The translations under genes were made by a program, and so were the position numbers. The notes beneath the pieces were generated by a model. That model had not been told where the DNA came from. It did no database searches and saw only the letters and a list, made by a program, of their open reading frames with translations. Positions 15,349 through 25,240 of a stretch of 64,000 bases of DNA are shown here, piece by piece; position 1 is the stretch's first letter, and every line of letters starts with the position of its first letter. Source of the stretch: Moraxella oblonga NBRC 102422 (GTDB lineage: Bacteria > Pseudomonadota > Gammaproteobacteria > Pseudomonadales > Moraxellaceae); NCBI RefSeq assembly GCF_001598275.1, contig NZ_BCYQ01000009.1, positions 28,272 to 92,271 on the forward strand, read 5' to 3'.

Positions 15349-17748
15349 TCAACTTCTTAATGTTTGTTCATCTGATTTGATGACGATACTAGGTTTTAGA
15401 GGCATGAGCGGAGAGACAAGAGCGAATTTTAGCACTTCGTCAATCGTCTCAACTGCTTGAATGGTTAAGCCTTCTTTGACGTTGTCAGGAATATCCGCCA
15501 AATCTTTTTCGTTAGATTTGGGGATAAGCACCAAAGAAATTCCACCACGATGGGCAGCAAGCAGTTTTTCTTTTAATCCACCAATTCGCAAAACCTTGCC
15601 ACGTAATGTTACCTCACCTGTCATGGCAATATCAGGGCGAATGGCAATCCCTGTCAATGCTGACACGATGGCGGTGGTAAGGGCGATACCTGCTGAAGGA
15701 CCATCTTTGGGGGTTGCCCCCTCTGGCATATGGATATGCACGTCTGTTTCTTTGACCTTGTCATAGCTGATGCCATAACGTTCACCGCCTGCACGAGCCA
15801 CACTCATGGCGGCACGAATGGACTCTTTCATGACATCGCCCAGACTGCCTGTAAAAATCAACTCGCCCTTACCTGCCATTGTTGCAGTCTCAATGGTGAG
15901 TAGTTCACCACCCACCGAAGTCCAAGCAAGCCCTGTAATGCGTCCAACCTCTGGCTCTTTTTCTGCCAAGCCATAATCATAAGGTTTTACCCCCAGATAA
16001 TCAGTGATGTTATCATCATTAATGATGATGGGTTCGCTTTTGCTGTCTTTGTTAGGTGTTGTGTCGTATTTTTCAACTTGGGCTCGTACCGCTTTACGGC
16101 TGATTTTGTTGATTTCACGTTCTAGGTTGCGTACGCCTGCCTCACGTGTATAGTGGCGAATGATGCTTGTTACCGCTTCGTTGGTGATGTCAAGCTCATC
16201 TTTGCCTAGCCCGTTTTGTTCTAGGGATTTTGGTGTAAGATAATTTTGGGCGATTGCCAGTTTTTCATCTTCGGTGTATCCTGGCAGACGAATGACTTCC
16301 ATGCGGTCAAGCAAGGCTGGCGGAATGTTCATGCTGTTGGCAGTACAAATAAACATAACCTCTGACAAATCCAAATCTAGGTCAAGATAATGATCGTTAA
16401 AGGCATTATTTTGTGAGGGGTCAAGCACTTCTAGTAGGGCAGATGCTGGGTCGCCACGATAATCCTGTGCCATTTTGTCAATTTCATCTAGTAAAAATAA
16501 CGGATTTTTGACTTCTACTTTTGCCAATGATTGTACGATTTTGCCTGGCATTGCACCAATATAAGTACGGCGATGCCCACGAATCTCTGCTTCATCTCGC
16601 ACACCACCAAGTGCCATACGCACAAATTTACGCCCTGTGGCACGAGCAATGCTCTCACCAAGCGAAGTTTTACCCACCCCCGGAGGACCGACAAGGCACA
16701 AAATAGACCCTTTAATTTTGTTGACACGAGATTGTACTGCCAAATATTCTAAAATGCGATCTTTAACATCATCAAGCCCATAATGGTCTTTGTCTAGCGT
16801 CTCTTTGGCGGTGGTTAAATCAATGCTAACTTGGGTGGATTTGTTCCATGGTGTATCTAAAATCCACTCCACATAGCCACGCACCACGCTTGCTTCTGAT
16901 GAACTTGATGGCATTTGTTTTAATTTTTTAAATTCATTTTGGGCTTTTTTGCGAACATCTTCTGGCAAATCAGCGTCATTGAGGCGTTTTTCAAGTTCAC
17001 TGTCATCATCATCAAAGCCATCGTTTAAATCTGATAATTCAGACTTGATGGCTTTCATTTTTTCGTTCAAAAAATATTCACGATGGTTGTTTTCCATCTG
17101 TTTGCGAACGTCCTCTTGGAGTTTGTTTTCAATGGCTTGTTCGGCTTGATTTTTGATAAAATAGTCATTTAAAATTGACAAGTACTCATCCACATCTGCA
17201 CCGCTTAGAATGCGTTGTTTGTCTGCTAAGGGCATGGCAGTACGGGTGGCAACAAAATAGATAAGTTCTAGCAAATCATCAATGCGACTTGCCACACGCA
17301 TAAGTTCACGAGCATTGCGTAGGTTGCTATCAGCATAATCACCAAACAATCCAAGCAATAGGGCTTTTTGGGTGTCGCTGTCGGCTGGGAGATTTTCTAC
17401 TGCTTCTTCGCTAAATGTCGCCAAAAAGATGTCTTTATCTTCTACTTTTTCAACTTTGGCACGAGTGACGCCCTCAATCAGTACTTTGAGCGTTTTGTTG
17501 TCGCCATCATGAGGCATGGTGCTGACCACTCGGCAAAGTGTGCCATAATCGTGGAGGTTGTCAGTGTTGATTTCTTCGGTGAGCGAGTCTTTTTGGGAAA
17601 CGACCAAAATCTGACCGTTGTGGTCTTTTTGGGCGATTTCAATGGCTTGAATGGACTTTTCACGTCCCACAAATAGGGCAATTTGCATATGCGGATACAC
17701 CACCACATCACGCACAGCAAGTAATGGTAAGGTTTGGTTATCAGACAT
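15349..17748 (-). CDS. lon: ATP-dependent Lon protease
   Basis: Lon is the cytosolic AAA+ serine protease that removes misfolded and short-lived regulatory proteins. The 799 residues show the N-terminal substrate domain (LPLLAVRDVVVYPHM), a coiled-coil linker around residues 185-270, Walker A GPPGVGKTSLGES, Walker B LFLLDEIDK, and the C-terminal protease domain with PKDGPSAGIALTTA (catalytic Ser) and LRGKVLRIGGLKEKLLAAHR (catalytic Lys in this block). The ATG at 17748 is used, matching MSDNQTLPLL and with GGAG before it; an in-frame TTG 12 bases upstream is less likely. A sigma-32-like promoter lies about 40 bases upstream. No sign of damage. Confidence 0.97.
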   Translation of the reverse strand: MSDNQTLPLLAVRDVVVYPHMQIALFVGREKSIQAIEIAQKDHNGQILVVSQKDSLTEEINTDNLHDYGTLCRVVSTMPHDGDNKTLKVLIEGVTRAKVEKVEDKDIFLATFSEEAVENLPADSDTQKALLLGLFGDYADSNLRNARELMRVASRIDDLLELIYFVATRTAMPLADKQRILSGADVDEYLSILNDYFIKNQAEQAIENKLQEDVRKQMENNHREYFLNEKMKAIKSELSDLNDGFDDDDSELEKRLNDADLPEDVRKKAQNEFKKLKQMPSSSSEASVVRGYVEWILDTPWNKSTQVSIDLTTAKETLDKDHYGLDDVKDRILEYLAVQSRVNKIKGSILCLVGPPGVGKTSLGESIARATGRKFVRMALGGVRDEAEIRGHRRTYIGAMPGKIVQSLAKVEVKNPLFLLDEIDKMAQDYRGDPASALLEVLDPSQNNAFNDHYLDLDLDLSEVMFICTANSMNIPPALLDRMEVIRLPGYTEDEKLAIAQNYLTPKSLEQNGLGKDELDITNEAVTSIIRHYTREAGVRNLEREINKISRKAVRAQVEKYDTTPNKDSKSEPIIINDDNITDYLGVKPYDYGLAEKEPEVGRITGLAWTSVGGELLTIETATMAGKGELIFTGSLGDVMKESIRAAMSVARAGGERYGISYDKVKETDVHIHMPEGATPKDGPSAGIALTTAIVSALTGIAIRPDIAMTGEVTLRGKVLRIGGLKEKLLAAHRGGISLVLIPKSNEKDLADIPDNVKEGLTIQAVETIDEVLKFALVSPLMPLKPSIVIKSDEQTLRS

Positions 17749-17784
17749 GATAAACTCCAAATAAATTCTTATAATGTTTGCCTG

Positions 17785-17815
17785 TTATGGTGGCAGACGT
17801 GATAAATTGCAAGGG
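17785..17815 (-). promoter_or_regulatory. Probable heat-shock (sigma-32-like) promoter of lon
   Basis: On the minus strand, CCCTTGCAA is followed after 13 bases by CCACCATAA. This closely follows the sigma-32 consensus CCCTTGAA - 13 to 14 - CCCCATTTA. It lies about 37 bases before the lon start, as expected for a heat-shock-controlled lon. Confidence 0.62.
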
Positions 17816-17864
17816 GGTGGGTGAATTTACTTGGCTTATTATCGTGATATGGAAAATGTGATGT

Positions 17865-17902
17865 TAAAAAACACCATTTTGAGTATCCACCCAAAATGGT
17901 GT
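17865..17902 (-). terminator. Intrinsic terminator of the VWA lipoprotein gene
   Basis: Perfect 11-base arms ACACCATTTTG and CAAAATGGTGT, followed on the minus strand by six T. It begins about 18 bases after the stop of the VWA gene and also isolates it from lon. Confidence 0.85.
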
Positions 17903-17920
17903 GTGATATGGGCAGTTTTG

Positions 17921-19573
17921 TTATTTGCTTGGAGTTAAACCATCTGCCAATTCTATGAGCTTCACAAACTCATGCCGTAGTCCTTGTTCATCTTTGCCAA
18001 GTCCGCTTTGGGCAAGTTTTTTACTGTCAGCAAAATGCCAATCGCCCACATAGGGACTTTGGGTTAAAAGTTGCCCAAATCCTGCCACCGCCATCGCAAA
18101 TTTTAAATCATGACTTGGCTTGGTAACTTGATTTTTGATTGGAAATTCAATCAGTTTTGAGGTGTTACCATTGGGGGATTTGTAGCGGATTTTTAGATAG
18201 CCCAGTTCATCGCTCTTTTTGTTATCTATTGTTTTGGGTTGATAACGACTGTCGTCTAACATACCTTTTTGATGGGAAGGGGTTATCTCAAACAATGCCA
18301 CCACTGCCTTGCCTGCCCCCAAATCACCTGCGTCCACCTTGTCATTGTTAAAATCCTCGCTTGCCAGCACTCGGTTTTCATAGCCGATAAGTCGCCATTC
18401 TTTGACGGTATTAGGGTTAAACTCTACTTGCACCTTGACATCTTTGGCAACGGTATTAAAGGTTGCTGACATCTCATCAATCAAGGCTTTTTTGGCTTCA
18501 GATAGGCTGTCAATGTAGCTATAATTGCCATTGCCATTATCTGCCACTTGTTCCATCATATGATCATTTAAATTACCCTGCCCAAAACCAAAAGTGGATA
18601 GTGATACACCACTGTCTCGTTCACGGCGAATGATTTCTAACATATCATCAACATCAGACACGCCAACATTAAAATCACCATCGGTCATCATCAAAATGCG
18701 GTTAATGCCATCTTTTTTAAAGGCTTGGCGAGCTTGGGCATATGCAAGTTTAATGGCTGCTTCGCCATTGGTAGAGCCACTTGCTGTTAAGTGGTCAATG
18801 GCAGACATGATTTTGGCAGTTTCTTTGCCACTTGTTGCAGGCAGGACGATTTCGGTATTGCCTGCATAGGTGATTAGACTTATTGTATCTTGTTCTCTTA
18901 GGTTTTTGGTGAGCATTTTTAGGGAGGCTTGGACGAGGGGTAGTTTGTCATTTTCATCCATTGAGCCTGATACATCAACCAAAAAAACTAAGTTGGCAGG
19001 TGGCAATTCATTGTTTTTGCTAAATTTATCTGCTGTGGGGTCATCGGCTTTAATGGCGATTTTGATGATGTGATTGGTTTGTTTCCAAGGTGAGCTGACC
19101 GTTTCGGTGCTGACTAAAAATGGTGCATCATTTTGGCGAATGGCTTGGCTAAAATCATAATTAAAATAATTAATGAGTTCTTCAATCCGCACGGCATTAG
19201 TGGGCGGTAACGCACCGTCATTTAAATGTCGTCTGGTGTTGGCATAACTGCCTGTATCGGTATCAATGCTAAATGTGGCAAGGGCATTTTTGGTGGTGTC
19301 GTTAATTGGATTGGGGGTTTTGTCTTGGTAATTTTCGTGATTGGGTGGTGTGTATGCCACCTCCGCTTGTCTGTGCATAGAGTAGTGAGCCATCTGTTTT
19401 GCTTGGGTATTTATTATTGGGGCGGAGGCAATATCATTGGCTTGGGCAATGGTGCTTGTGGTGGCTTCGGCGACATCGTCAGTTTGGGTGGAAGTTTTGG
19501 GTGAGCTACACGCACCAATCAGGGCGGTTAAAACACACAGGCTTATTGTTTGAATGGTGAATTTGGCGGTCAT
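17921..19573 (-). CDS. VWA-domain lipoprotein (YfbK-like)
   Basis: A 550-residue lipoprotein (lipobox LIGAC, C22) of the YfbK type. Order: signal, low-complexity linker, the N-terminal VWF_A domain with TFSIDTDTGSYANTRRHLNDGALPPTNAVRIEELINYFNYD, the VWA domain with MIDAS motif DVSGSM, later TDGDFNVG, and a DUF3520-like C-terminal domain (about residues 370-545, ending RHEFVKLIELADGLTP). VWA domains bind metal and protein ligands. The E. coli homologue has no well-defined role. The ATG at 19573 gives a proper lipoprotein signal; the longer in-frame start does not. Flanked by terminators, hence monocistronic. Confidence 0.88.
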   Translation of the reverse strand: MTAKFTIQTISLCVLTALIGACSSPKTSTQTDDVAEATTSTIAQANDIASAPIINTQAKQMAHYSMHRQAEVAYTPPNHENYQDKTPNPINDTTKNALATFSIDTDTGSYANTRRHLNDGALPPTNAVRIEELINYFNYDFSQAIRQNDAPFLVSTETVSSPWKQTNHIIKIAIKADDPTADKFSKNNELPPANLVFLVDVSGSMDENDKLPLVQASLKMLTKNLREQDTISLITYAGNTEIVLPATSGKETAKIMSAIDHLTASGSTNGEAAIKLAYAQARQAFKKDGINRILMMTDGDFNVGVSDVDDMLEIIRRERDSGVSLSTFGFGQGNLNDHMMEQVADNGNGNYSYIDSLSEAKKALIDEMSATFNTVAKDVKVQVEFNPNTVKEWRLIGYENRVLASEDFNNDKVDAGDLGAGKAVVALFEITPSHQKGMLDDSRYQPKTIDNKKSDELGYLKIRYKSPNGNTSKLIEFPIKNQVTKPSHDLKFAMAVAGFGQLLTQSPYVGDWHFADSKKLAQSGLGKDEQGLRHEFVKLIELADGLTPSK

Positions 19574-19634
19574 TGGGATTTCCTTATAAAATTGGGAATT
19601 TATTTTGACATCAATTTGGCGTGGTGGCTTTGTG

Positions 19635-19669
19635 AATAAAATCCCCAAGCCAGACTTGGGGATTTTATT
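19635..19669. terminator. Bidirectional-looking terminator overlapping the accC stop
   Basis: Perfect arms AATAAAATCCCCAAG and CTTGGGGATTTTATT with loop CCAGA. The hairpin includes the first bases of the accC stop codon, so termination of accC begins right at the end of its reading frame; A/T-rich sides suit both strands. Confidence 0.75.
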
Positions 19670-21017
19670 AGTGCGAAGTGGATTTTAACAAATGATTCTC
19701 TAAATAATGGATATTTTGAGCTTCTTCGTAAAACGCTTCGTCCACCAAAATCTTATCACGGTGCAAGGCGATGTTGGTCTTAATGCCTTCAATAACAAGT
19801 TCATCAAGCGAATGCAGGCTTTTGGCGATGGCTTGCTTTCTGGTTTGGGCGTGGCAGATGAGTTTGCCAATCATTGAATCATAATAAGTTGGAATGGTAT
19901 AGCCTTGATACAAATGACTGTCAAAGCGTACGCCAGAACCGCTAGGAGCAAACAGGCGGTTAATCGTACCGGGGGAGGGCATAAAGGTGTTTGGGTCTTC
20001 GGCATTGATACGGCATTCAATGGCGTGCCCACGAATGGTAATTTCGTCTTGATGATAAGAAAGCCCATAGCCTGAGGCGATTTTGAGCTGTTCTACAATA
20101 ATGTCAATGCCTGTAATCATTTCGGTAACAGGGTGTTCTACTTGGACACGGGTATTCATTTCAATAAAGAAAAATTCTTCATTTTCGTACAAAAATTCAA
20201 AAGTCCCCGCCCCACGATAATTTATCTGCTCGCAGGCACGCACACACGCATCCAAAATCGGCTGTTTGACATCGTCAGGAATGCCAGGGGCTGGAGCTTC
20301 TTCTAGCACTTTTTGATGACGGCGTTGCAGTGAACAATCACGGTCAAACAGGTGCAAGGCATTGCCATCGCCATCGCCCAAAACCTGTACTTCTACATGG
20401 CGAGGGTTTTTTAAGAATCTTTCCATATAGACGGTATCATCGCCAAAGGCGGTTTTGGCTTCGGCTTTGGCGGCTTGTACTTGGGGCAATAGCTCCTCAA
20501 AGCGTTCCACCACACGCATTCCTCGTCCACCACCACCTGCGGCTGCTTTGACGATTAAGGGAAAACCGATTTTTTTGGCTTCTTCTTCGGCATTTTGTAG
20601 GGTGATTGACCCTGCCGAACCTGGCACGGTGGGAACGCCTGCTTTTTTCATTGCATTGATGGCAGAAACCTTGTTGCCCATTAGCCGAATATGGTCAGCG
20701 GTAGGGCCGACAAAGGTTAGCCCTGCTTCTTCTACGCTTTCGGCAAATTTGGCATTTTCGGACAAAAATCCGTAGCCAGGGTGAATGGCATCTGCCCCTG
20801 TGATTTCAGCGGCGGCGATGATACGGCTAATATCAAGATAGCTTTGGGGGGAAGGGGGGTTGCCAATACAGACCGCTTCATCACAAAATTTTAGGTGCAT
20901 AAGGTCTTTGTCGGCAGTAGAATACACGCCAACGGTTTGTATGCCAAGTTGTTTGCAGGCACGGACAATGCGTAAGGCGATTTCACCACGGTTGGCGATG
21001 AGTAGTTTTTTAATCAT
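19668..21017 (-). CDS. accC: Biotin carboxylase subunit of acetyl-CoA carboxylase
   Basis: AccC carboxylates the biotin of AccB with ATP and bicarbonate, the first half of malonyl-CoA formation for fatty acid synthesis. The 449 residues match E. coli AccC (449) end to end: [15 protein letters not shown], the glycine-rich ATP lid [44 protein letters not shown], and [12 protein letters not shown]-grasp catalytic residues appear intact. accB lies 99 bases upstream on the same strand, so the usual accBC operon is kept. The promoter is probably upstream of accB. Confidence 0.97.
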   Translation of the reverse strand: MIKKLLIANRGEIALRIVRACKQLGIQTVGVYSTADKDLMHLKFCDEAVCIGNPPSPQSYLDISRIIAAAEITGADAIHPGYGFLSENAKFAESVEEAGLTFVGPTADHIRLMGNKVSAINAMKKAGVPTVPGSAGSITLQNAEEEAKKIGFPLIVKAAAGGGGRGMRVVERFEELLPQVQAAKAEAKTAFGDDTVYMERFLKNPRHVEVQVLGDGDGNALHLFDRDCSLQRRHQKVLEEAPAPGIPDDVKQPILDACVRACEQINYRGAGTFEFLYENEEFFFIEMNTRVQVEHPVTEMITGIDIIVEQLKIASGYGLSYHQDEITIRGHAIECRINAEDPNTFMPSPGTINRLFAPSGSGVRFDSHLYQGYTIPTYYDSMIGKLICHAQTRKQAIAKSLHSLDELVIEGIKTNIALHRDKILVDEAFYEEAQNIHYLENHLLKSTSH

Positions 21018-21116
21018 TATAAATCCTTATTTATCAAAAACTTAACACAATTCTTAATCTAACTTTGAGCAAAGGGCAATGCCTTAAACCTTAGGTTAAG
21101 AATGAGCTAATGTTAC

Positions 21117-21542
21117 TTATGATTTATAACGAAACACAGGCTGGTCAAATTGCACCACTTCGCCATTTTTGACCAAAATTTCTTCAATAATACCATCTTG
21201 GCTGGCTTCTAGCGGATTCATAATTTTCATCGCTTCAATAATGCCAAGCTGTTGCCCCTTGACCACGCTTTGCCCAACTTTGACAAAGGGCGGGTCATTG
21301 GGGCTTGGTGCAGAATAAAACACGCCGACCATTGGCGATTTTTCTACCACGCCAGAGACTGCTTTGGGGGCAGGGGCGGTGGGTGTATTGCTGGGTGTGA
21401 TGGTGGTTTGGGGTATGGCAACCGTTTGTACTGCAACATTGCGAGTTAGATGAATGTAGTCGCCTTTTTTGCCGTATTCAAGACTAGCTAGGTCTTTTTC
21501 TTCCATCAAGTCAATAAGTTCACGAATTTGTTTGATGTCCAT
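21117..21542 (-). CDS. accB: Biotin carboxyl carrier protein of acetyl-CoA carboxylase
   Basis: AccB carries the biotin that shuttles CO2 between AccC and the AccAD transferase. The 141-residue protein has the N-terminal helical region MDIKQIRELIDLMEEKDLAS, a Pro/Thr/Ala-rich flexible linker (residues 40-65), and a C-terminal biotinyl domain with the biotinylated lysine in IEAMKIMNPLE. Three consecutive ATGs occur; the last, at 21542, gives the best spacing to the AAAGG site and matches the E. coli start. accC follows on the same strand. Confidence 0.95.
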   Translation of the reverse strand: MDIKQIRELIDLMEEKDLASLEYGKKGDYIHLTRNVAVQTVAIPQTTITPSNTPTAPAPKAVSGVVEKSPMVGVFYSAPSPNDPPFVKVGQSVVKGQQLGIIEAMKIMNPLEASQDGIIEEILVKNGEVVQFDQPVFRYKS

Positions 21543-21803
21543 CATCATCACCTTTAAAACTAAATCAAAAATGGTTAATTGTAACAAATTTTTTCAAAAT
21601 CGCCTAGCATTTTGCAGGGTATTTTTATTAAAAAAATTATGGTGTATATAGTGTACATTCGTTTTTAATTATTTCAAGTATTTTTATGTAAATTTTTATC
21701 ACAAACCAAACAAAGTGCCAAAAAAAGGCGTTGTAAAATTTTACACAATCATGTAGGAATTAGGCTATAATAAGCAAATTTTTATGATTTGCTGTCCCTA
21801 TCC

Positions 21804-22097
21804 ATGTCAAAAACCAAACTGTTTAGTCTACTTTCCAACCTTGCCATTTTAGCCAATTTAGTTGTGGGATTTTTACAGATTCATTGGCTCATCATTCCTG
21901 TGTTTGCAGGGATACACGCCGTATTGCGTTTGGCTTACCTAAAAGCAGAAAGCGAACTTGTGGTGCATGATGAAAACACCACCCAAACCACCATCGCACC
22001 GCCTATGGTGCGAAACATCGCCAGCGTGGTAACGGCGGTGATTTTGGCGTTGGCGACTTATTGGATAGGTTATGGCGTGGCGTATTTTGTTAAATAA
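21804..22097 (+). CDS. Small two-helix membrane protein, uncharacterised
   Basis: A 97-residue protein with two hydrophobic stretches, residues 8-40 (possibly one long or two short helices around LLSNLAILANLVVGFLQIHWLIIPVFAG) and 70-95 (VVTAVILALATYWIGYGVAYFV), joined by a polar loop. I do not recognise a named family. The true ATG is at 21804; an in-frame TTG 15 bases up is unlikely. It stands 21 bases before lptE on the same strand and may share its transcript, so a link with the envelope is possible but unproven. Confidence 0.65.
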   Translation: MSKTKLFSLLSNLAILANLVVGFLQIHWLIIPVFAGIHAVLRLAYLKAESELVVHDENTTQTTIAPPMVRNIASVVTAVILALATYWIGYGVAYFVK

Positions 22098-22118
22098 GCA
22101 CAAAAATCAGGAAAATTC

Positions 22119-22607
22119 ATGTTAAAACAATTCGTTGTATCCATATCGTGTGTGTCAGTGCTGGCGTTGTCTGGGTGTGGATTTGCCCTACGTGGTACAG
22201 ACAAAAGCCTACATGTCGCCCCCCAACATCAAAGTGTAGAATTGACCAGCGATGAGACGGCAGACGCATTTGCACTAAAACAACCACTGACCAAACACCT
22301 ACAAGTGCGTGGCATCACAACAAATTCTGCCAACAACCACATTCACTTACAAAATGTGCGTTTTCGCCGATATGATTTTGTGGGGACTTTGACCGAAGTG
22401 CGGTTGGTGCTGATGGCGGACGTGGTGTATCAATTTGGTGATAAAAAATACCAATATCCCTTGCAAGTGGAGCGTAGCTATCAGTACAACGAAGCAAGCG
22501 TGGTAACAGATGATGGTCAAGACAGGCAGACCAGAGTATGGTTGTATGACCATCTATCCGAGCGTATCGCCGAGCAGTACCGAGCGATTGCCAAGTCCAT
22601 TCAATAA
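22119..22607 (+). CDS. lptE: LPS-assembly lipoprotein LptE
   Basis: LptE is the outer membrane lipoprotein that plugs the LptD barrel and helps insert lipopolysaccharide into the outer leaflet. The lipobox LSGCGFALRG (C20) followed by the FALRG motif is diagnostic. The rest of the 162 residues shows the LptE fold pattern: N-terminal strand, a helix, and RSYQYNEASVVTDDGQDRQTR before the C-terminal helix. The gene ends 12 bases before holA, the conserved lptE-holA order. In many relatives leuS precedes lptE; here leuS lies about 6 kb downstream. Confidence 0.92.
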   Translation: MLKQFVVSISCVSVLALSGCGFALRGTDKSLHVAPQHQSVELTSDETADAFALKQPLTKHLQVRGITTNSANNHIHLQNVRFRRYDFVGTLTEVRLVLMADVVYQFGDKKYQYPLQVERSYQYNEASVVTDDGQDRQTRVWLYDHLSERIAEQYRAIAKSIQ

Positions 22608-22619
22608 TGTGCCAATATC

Positions 22620-23621
22620 ATGCAAACTCGCCTACTGCCCTTATTGTATGACCTAAAAAGAAATGCGGTTGCCTTGAACGGATTGTGGCTTTTGCATACA
22701 GATAATCCTGTGGTGGCAGACTGGCTCATCGAGGCGTGTCGTCCAGCGTGGACGGCACAGGGTCAATTTGCCAAACGTATGGAGCTAACTTCCCCAAAGT
22801 CATGGCATGAAGTTGTTAATGAGTTATTTGGTTTAAGTTTGTTTGATGAGACAACCGTGCTGATTGTGTCGGGCAACCATAAACCTGACACCAAAGACAA
22901 AGCACTCATGTCATCACTTAACCGCTTTACCCAAGATGTCAAAGACAAAACAAACCAAAATCAGCTCATTTGGTGTTTACCAAAACAAGACAAAAAGTCA
23001 CTTGCCACCAAAGCCATGCAGTTTTTTGATATGCATGGGCTTATCATTGATGGCAACATTTATGATGAAAAATTACGAGGTGAGTTTTTGCACCTAAAAG
23101 CCCAAGAGCTTGGACTGACACTAGATGACATGGCATGGCAAATGCTCATGAATGCCACCGAAAAAAACCTACTCACCGCTTATCAGACTTTGTGGCGATT
23201 GTCGTTTTTGCCTCATGCAGATGTGGTTGGGGCAGATGAATTGGAGCAGGCACTCGTGGCGGGGGTGGATTTTAATGTGTTTGATTTGTCAGATGCACTA
23301 CTTACCGCTAACGCTCCAAAAACTCTACAAATCCTAAATCATCTACAACACACCGACATCGCCCCTAGTATCGTCTTGTGGGCGGTTGCCAAAGAGGCAC
23401 GGCTTATTTTGCAAATCCAAGCAGGTAAAAACCCAAGCGAGCTTGGCGTTTGGCAAAGTAAATTATATTTATATCTAAACATCGCCCAACGCACGCAAGG
23501 CATCAGTGGCGACTGGCTAAGCCAAATCTACGCCATTGATAAAGCCATCAAAGGCGTATCGGGCATGGACGTATGGGGTGAGATTGAACGACTTTGTTTG
23601 GCAATGTGTGGCGTGAATTGA
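22620..23621 (+). CDS. holA: DNA polymerase III delta subunit
   Basis: HolA opens the beta sliding clamp within the clamp-loader complex. The 333-residue product has the family layout: an N-terminal AAA-like domain without a functional Walker site (ALNGLWLLHTDNPVVADWLIEACR), SLFDETTVLIVSGN, LIWCLPKQDKKS, then the helical lid and C-terminal collar domain (IAPSIVLWAVAKEARLILQIQ, IYAIDKAIKGVSGMDVWGEIERLCL). Length agrees with E. coli delta (343). It follows lptE by 12 bases and ends before a terminator. Confidence 0.93.
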   Translation: MQTRLLPLLYDLKRNAVALNGLWLLHTDNPVVADWLIEACRPAWTAQGQFAKRMELTSPKSWHEVVNELFGLSLFDETTVLIVSGNHKPDTKDKALMSSLNRFTQDVKDKTNQNQLIWCLPKQDKKSLATKAMQFFDMHGLIIDGNIYDEKLRGEFLHLKAQELGLTLDDMAWQMLMNATEKNLLTAYQTLWRLSFLPHADVVGADELEQALVAGVDFNVFDLSDALLTANAPKTLQILNHLQHTDIAPSIVLWAVAKEARLILQIQAGKNPSELGVWQSKLYLYLNIAQRTQGISGDWLSQIYAIDKAIKGVSGMDVWGEIERLCLAMCGVN

Positions 23622-23696
23622 TTTTTATCATCATGGAAGTTTTGTAAAATACTGGTCAAGATGTGCTGGGCTGTTTGGCGTGCCAGAGGTTGTGTT

Positions 23697-23721
23697 AAAA
23701 AAGGCGATGATTCGCCTTTTT
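23697..23721 (+). terminator. Intrinsic terminator of lptE-holA
   Basis: Arms AAAAGGCGA and TCGCCTTTT around a short loop, T-rich end. It lies about 75 bases after holA. Confidence 0.75.
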
Positions 23722-23878
23722 ATTTGCTTAACATTTTTTAACAAATCCCCACAAAATCATGCCATTTCTTTATACTTTATCAAAATCAATTTGTTATGAT
23801 AACTTGTGTTTTGCACACTTATCTATGATTAATTTTTTGTTATAAAATAACTTTTTATCTATCTTGTTTGGAAAAATC

Positions 23879-25180
23879 ATGTCTGCCACCACCAAAAAAT
23901 TTAGTCCCCTAAAATGGGCGATGATTGTTGTTTGTTTAGGTATTTTGGGGTTGATTGTGTATCAATTTTCAAAACCTAAATCCACCCCGCCATCATACTT
24001 GACCGCAGATGCTGTCATGGGCGATATTGAAAATACTGTCATGGCAAGCGGTAAAGTCAAAGCCATTCAAAGTGTGGACGTGGGGGCAGAAGTTTCAGGG
24101 CGTATTGTCAAACTGTATGTGGACGTGGGTGATGAAGTCAAAAAGGGGGATTTGATTGCCCAAATTAGCCAAGTTGAAAAGCAAAACACCGTCTCCAATG
24201 CAGGAGCAAACCTAAGCCAAGCCCAAGCAAACCTAAGCCAAGCCCAAGCAAACCTTGCATCATCTTTGGGTAGTGTCGCAAGCAGTGAAGCCACCCTAAA
24301 CGCCAGAATGTCTGAACTTAAAAAAGCTCAACAAGCTCTTGACCGTCTAGAAAACCTTATCGCCATTAATGCCATCAGTCGCCAAGATTATGATGATGCC
24401 AAAATCGCTGTTGAAGTCGCTTTGGCAAATGTGGACATCGCCAAAACCAATCTAAACAACGCCAAAAACGATGTTGCCAATGCTCGTGCCGCCATCGCCA
24501 GCCAAAAAGCAGGCATCAACAAAGCTCAAAATGACCTTTCTACCGCCAGCGAAGATTTGAACAAAACCACCATTGTTGCCCCAATGGATGGCACGGTAGT
24601 GTCTGTTACCCAAAAAGAAGGCACAACGGTCAATGCCAATCAATCCGCCCCAACCATCGTAACACTGGCTGACCTTAGTTCTGTGCGTATCAAAGCCCAA
24701 ATCAGTGAGGCGGATGTCGTCCATGTCAAAGCAGGATTGCCAGCTCGTTTTAACATCATTGGCAACACAAGCGAGCAGTTTGATACCATACTTACAGGCG
24801 TAGAGCCTGCCCCTGAAAAAATCAGCACAACAAGCAGTACTGACTCTGCTGTCTATTATATTGGTTATTTGGATGTGGATAATAGCGAGCGTAAATTTAG
24901 GATTGACATGACTACCCAAGTTACCATCATTACCGATAGTGTCAAAGACGTACTGACCATTCCATCGTCCGCCCTTAAAAATGAAAATGGTAAATACAGT
25001 GTGCGTGTGGTGGGCAAAGATGGCATTGCCAAACCTGTGGAAGTGCAAATTGGCTTAAATAACCGTGTCAATGTCCAAATCAAATCAGGACTCAATGTAG
25101 GCGACAAAATTGTCATTGGCGAAGCTACGCCCCAAGTTGGACAAAAACAACAAAACAACCGCCCGCCCATGATGCGATGA
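23879..25180 (+). CDS. macA: MacA-type periplasmic adaptor (membrane fusion protein)
   Basis: MacA links the ABC transporter MacB to an outer membrane TolC channel for macrolide, enterotoxin or heme-precursor efflux. The 433 residues start with one membrane helix (WAMIVVCLGILGLIVYQF), then a barrel-sandwich/lipoyl domain (VDVGAEVSGRIVKLYVDVGDEVKKGDLIAQI), a long coiled coil with a repeated AQANLSQ motif and LERLE-like heptads (about residues 100-220), the return strand TTIVAPMDGTVVSV, and beta-barrel and membrane-proximal domains. The ATG at 23879 is preferred over an upstream TTG. macB follows after 60 bases. No TolC gene is nearby, as in many genomes. Confidence 0.93.
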   Translation: MSATTKKFSPLKWAMIVVCLGILGLIVYQFSKPKSTPPSYLTADAVMGDIENTVMASGKVKAIQSVDVGAEVSGRIVKLYVDVGDEVKKGDLIAQISQVEKQNTVSNAGANLSQAQANLSQAQANLASSLGSVASSEATLNARMSELKKAQQALDRLENLIAINAISRQDYDDAKIAVEVALANVDIAKTNLNNAKNDVANARAAIASQKAGINKAQNDLSTASEDLNKTTIVAPMDGTVVSVTQKEGTTVNANQSAPTIVTLADLSSVRIKAQISEADVVHVKAGLPARFNIIGNTSEQFDTILTGVEPAPEKISTTSSTDSAVYYIGYLDVDNSERKFRIDMTTQVTIITDSVKDVLTIPSSALKNENGKYSVRVVGKDGIAKPVEVQIGLNNRVNVQIKSGLNVGDKIVIGEATPQVGQKQQNNRPPMMR

Positions 25181-25240
25181 TTTTTTTGTAATTGTTTAAA
25201 CTTACTTGCTTAATCCATTATTATCCAGATTTGAAACATC

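Noticed and set aside
24210..24254. Short direct repeat in macA as a CRISPR-like or mobile repeat
   Set aside because: It is a repeated coding unit (AQANLSQ) in the coiled-coil hairpin of the adaptor and keeps the frame.
24452..25048. Long minus-strand frame opposite macA
   Set aside because: A shadow of the macA codon pattern; macA carries all family motifs and the opposite frame none.
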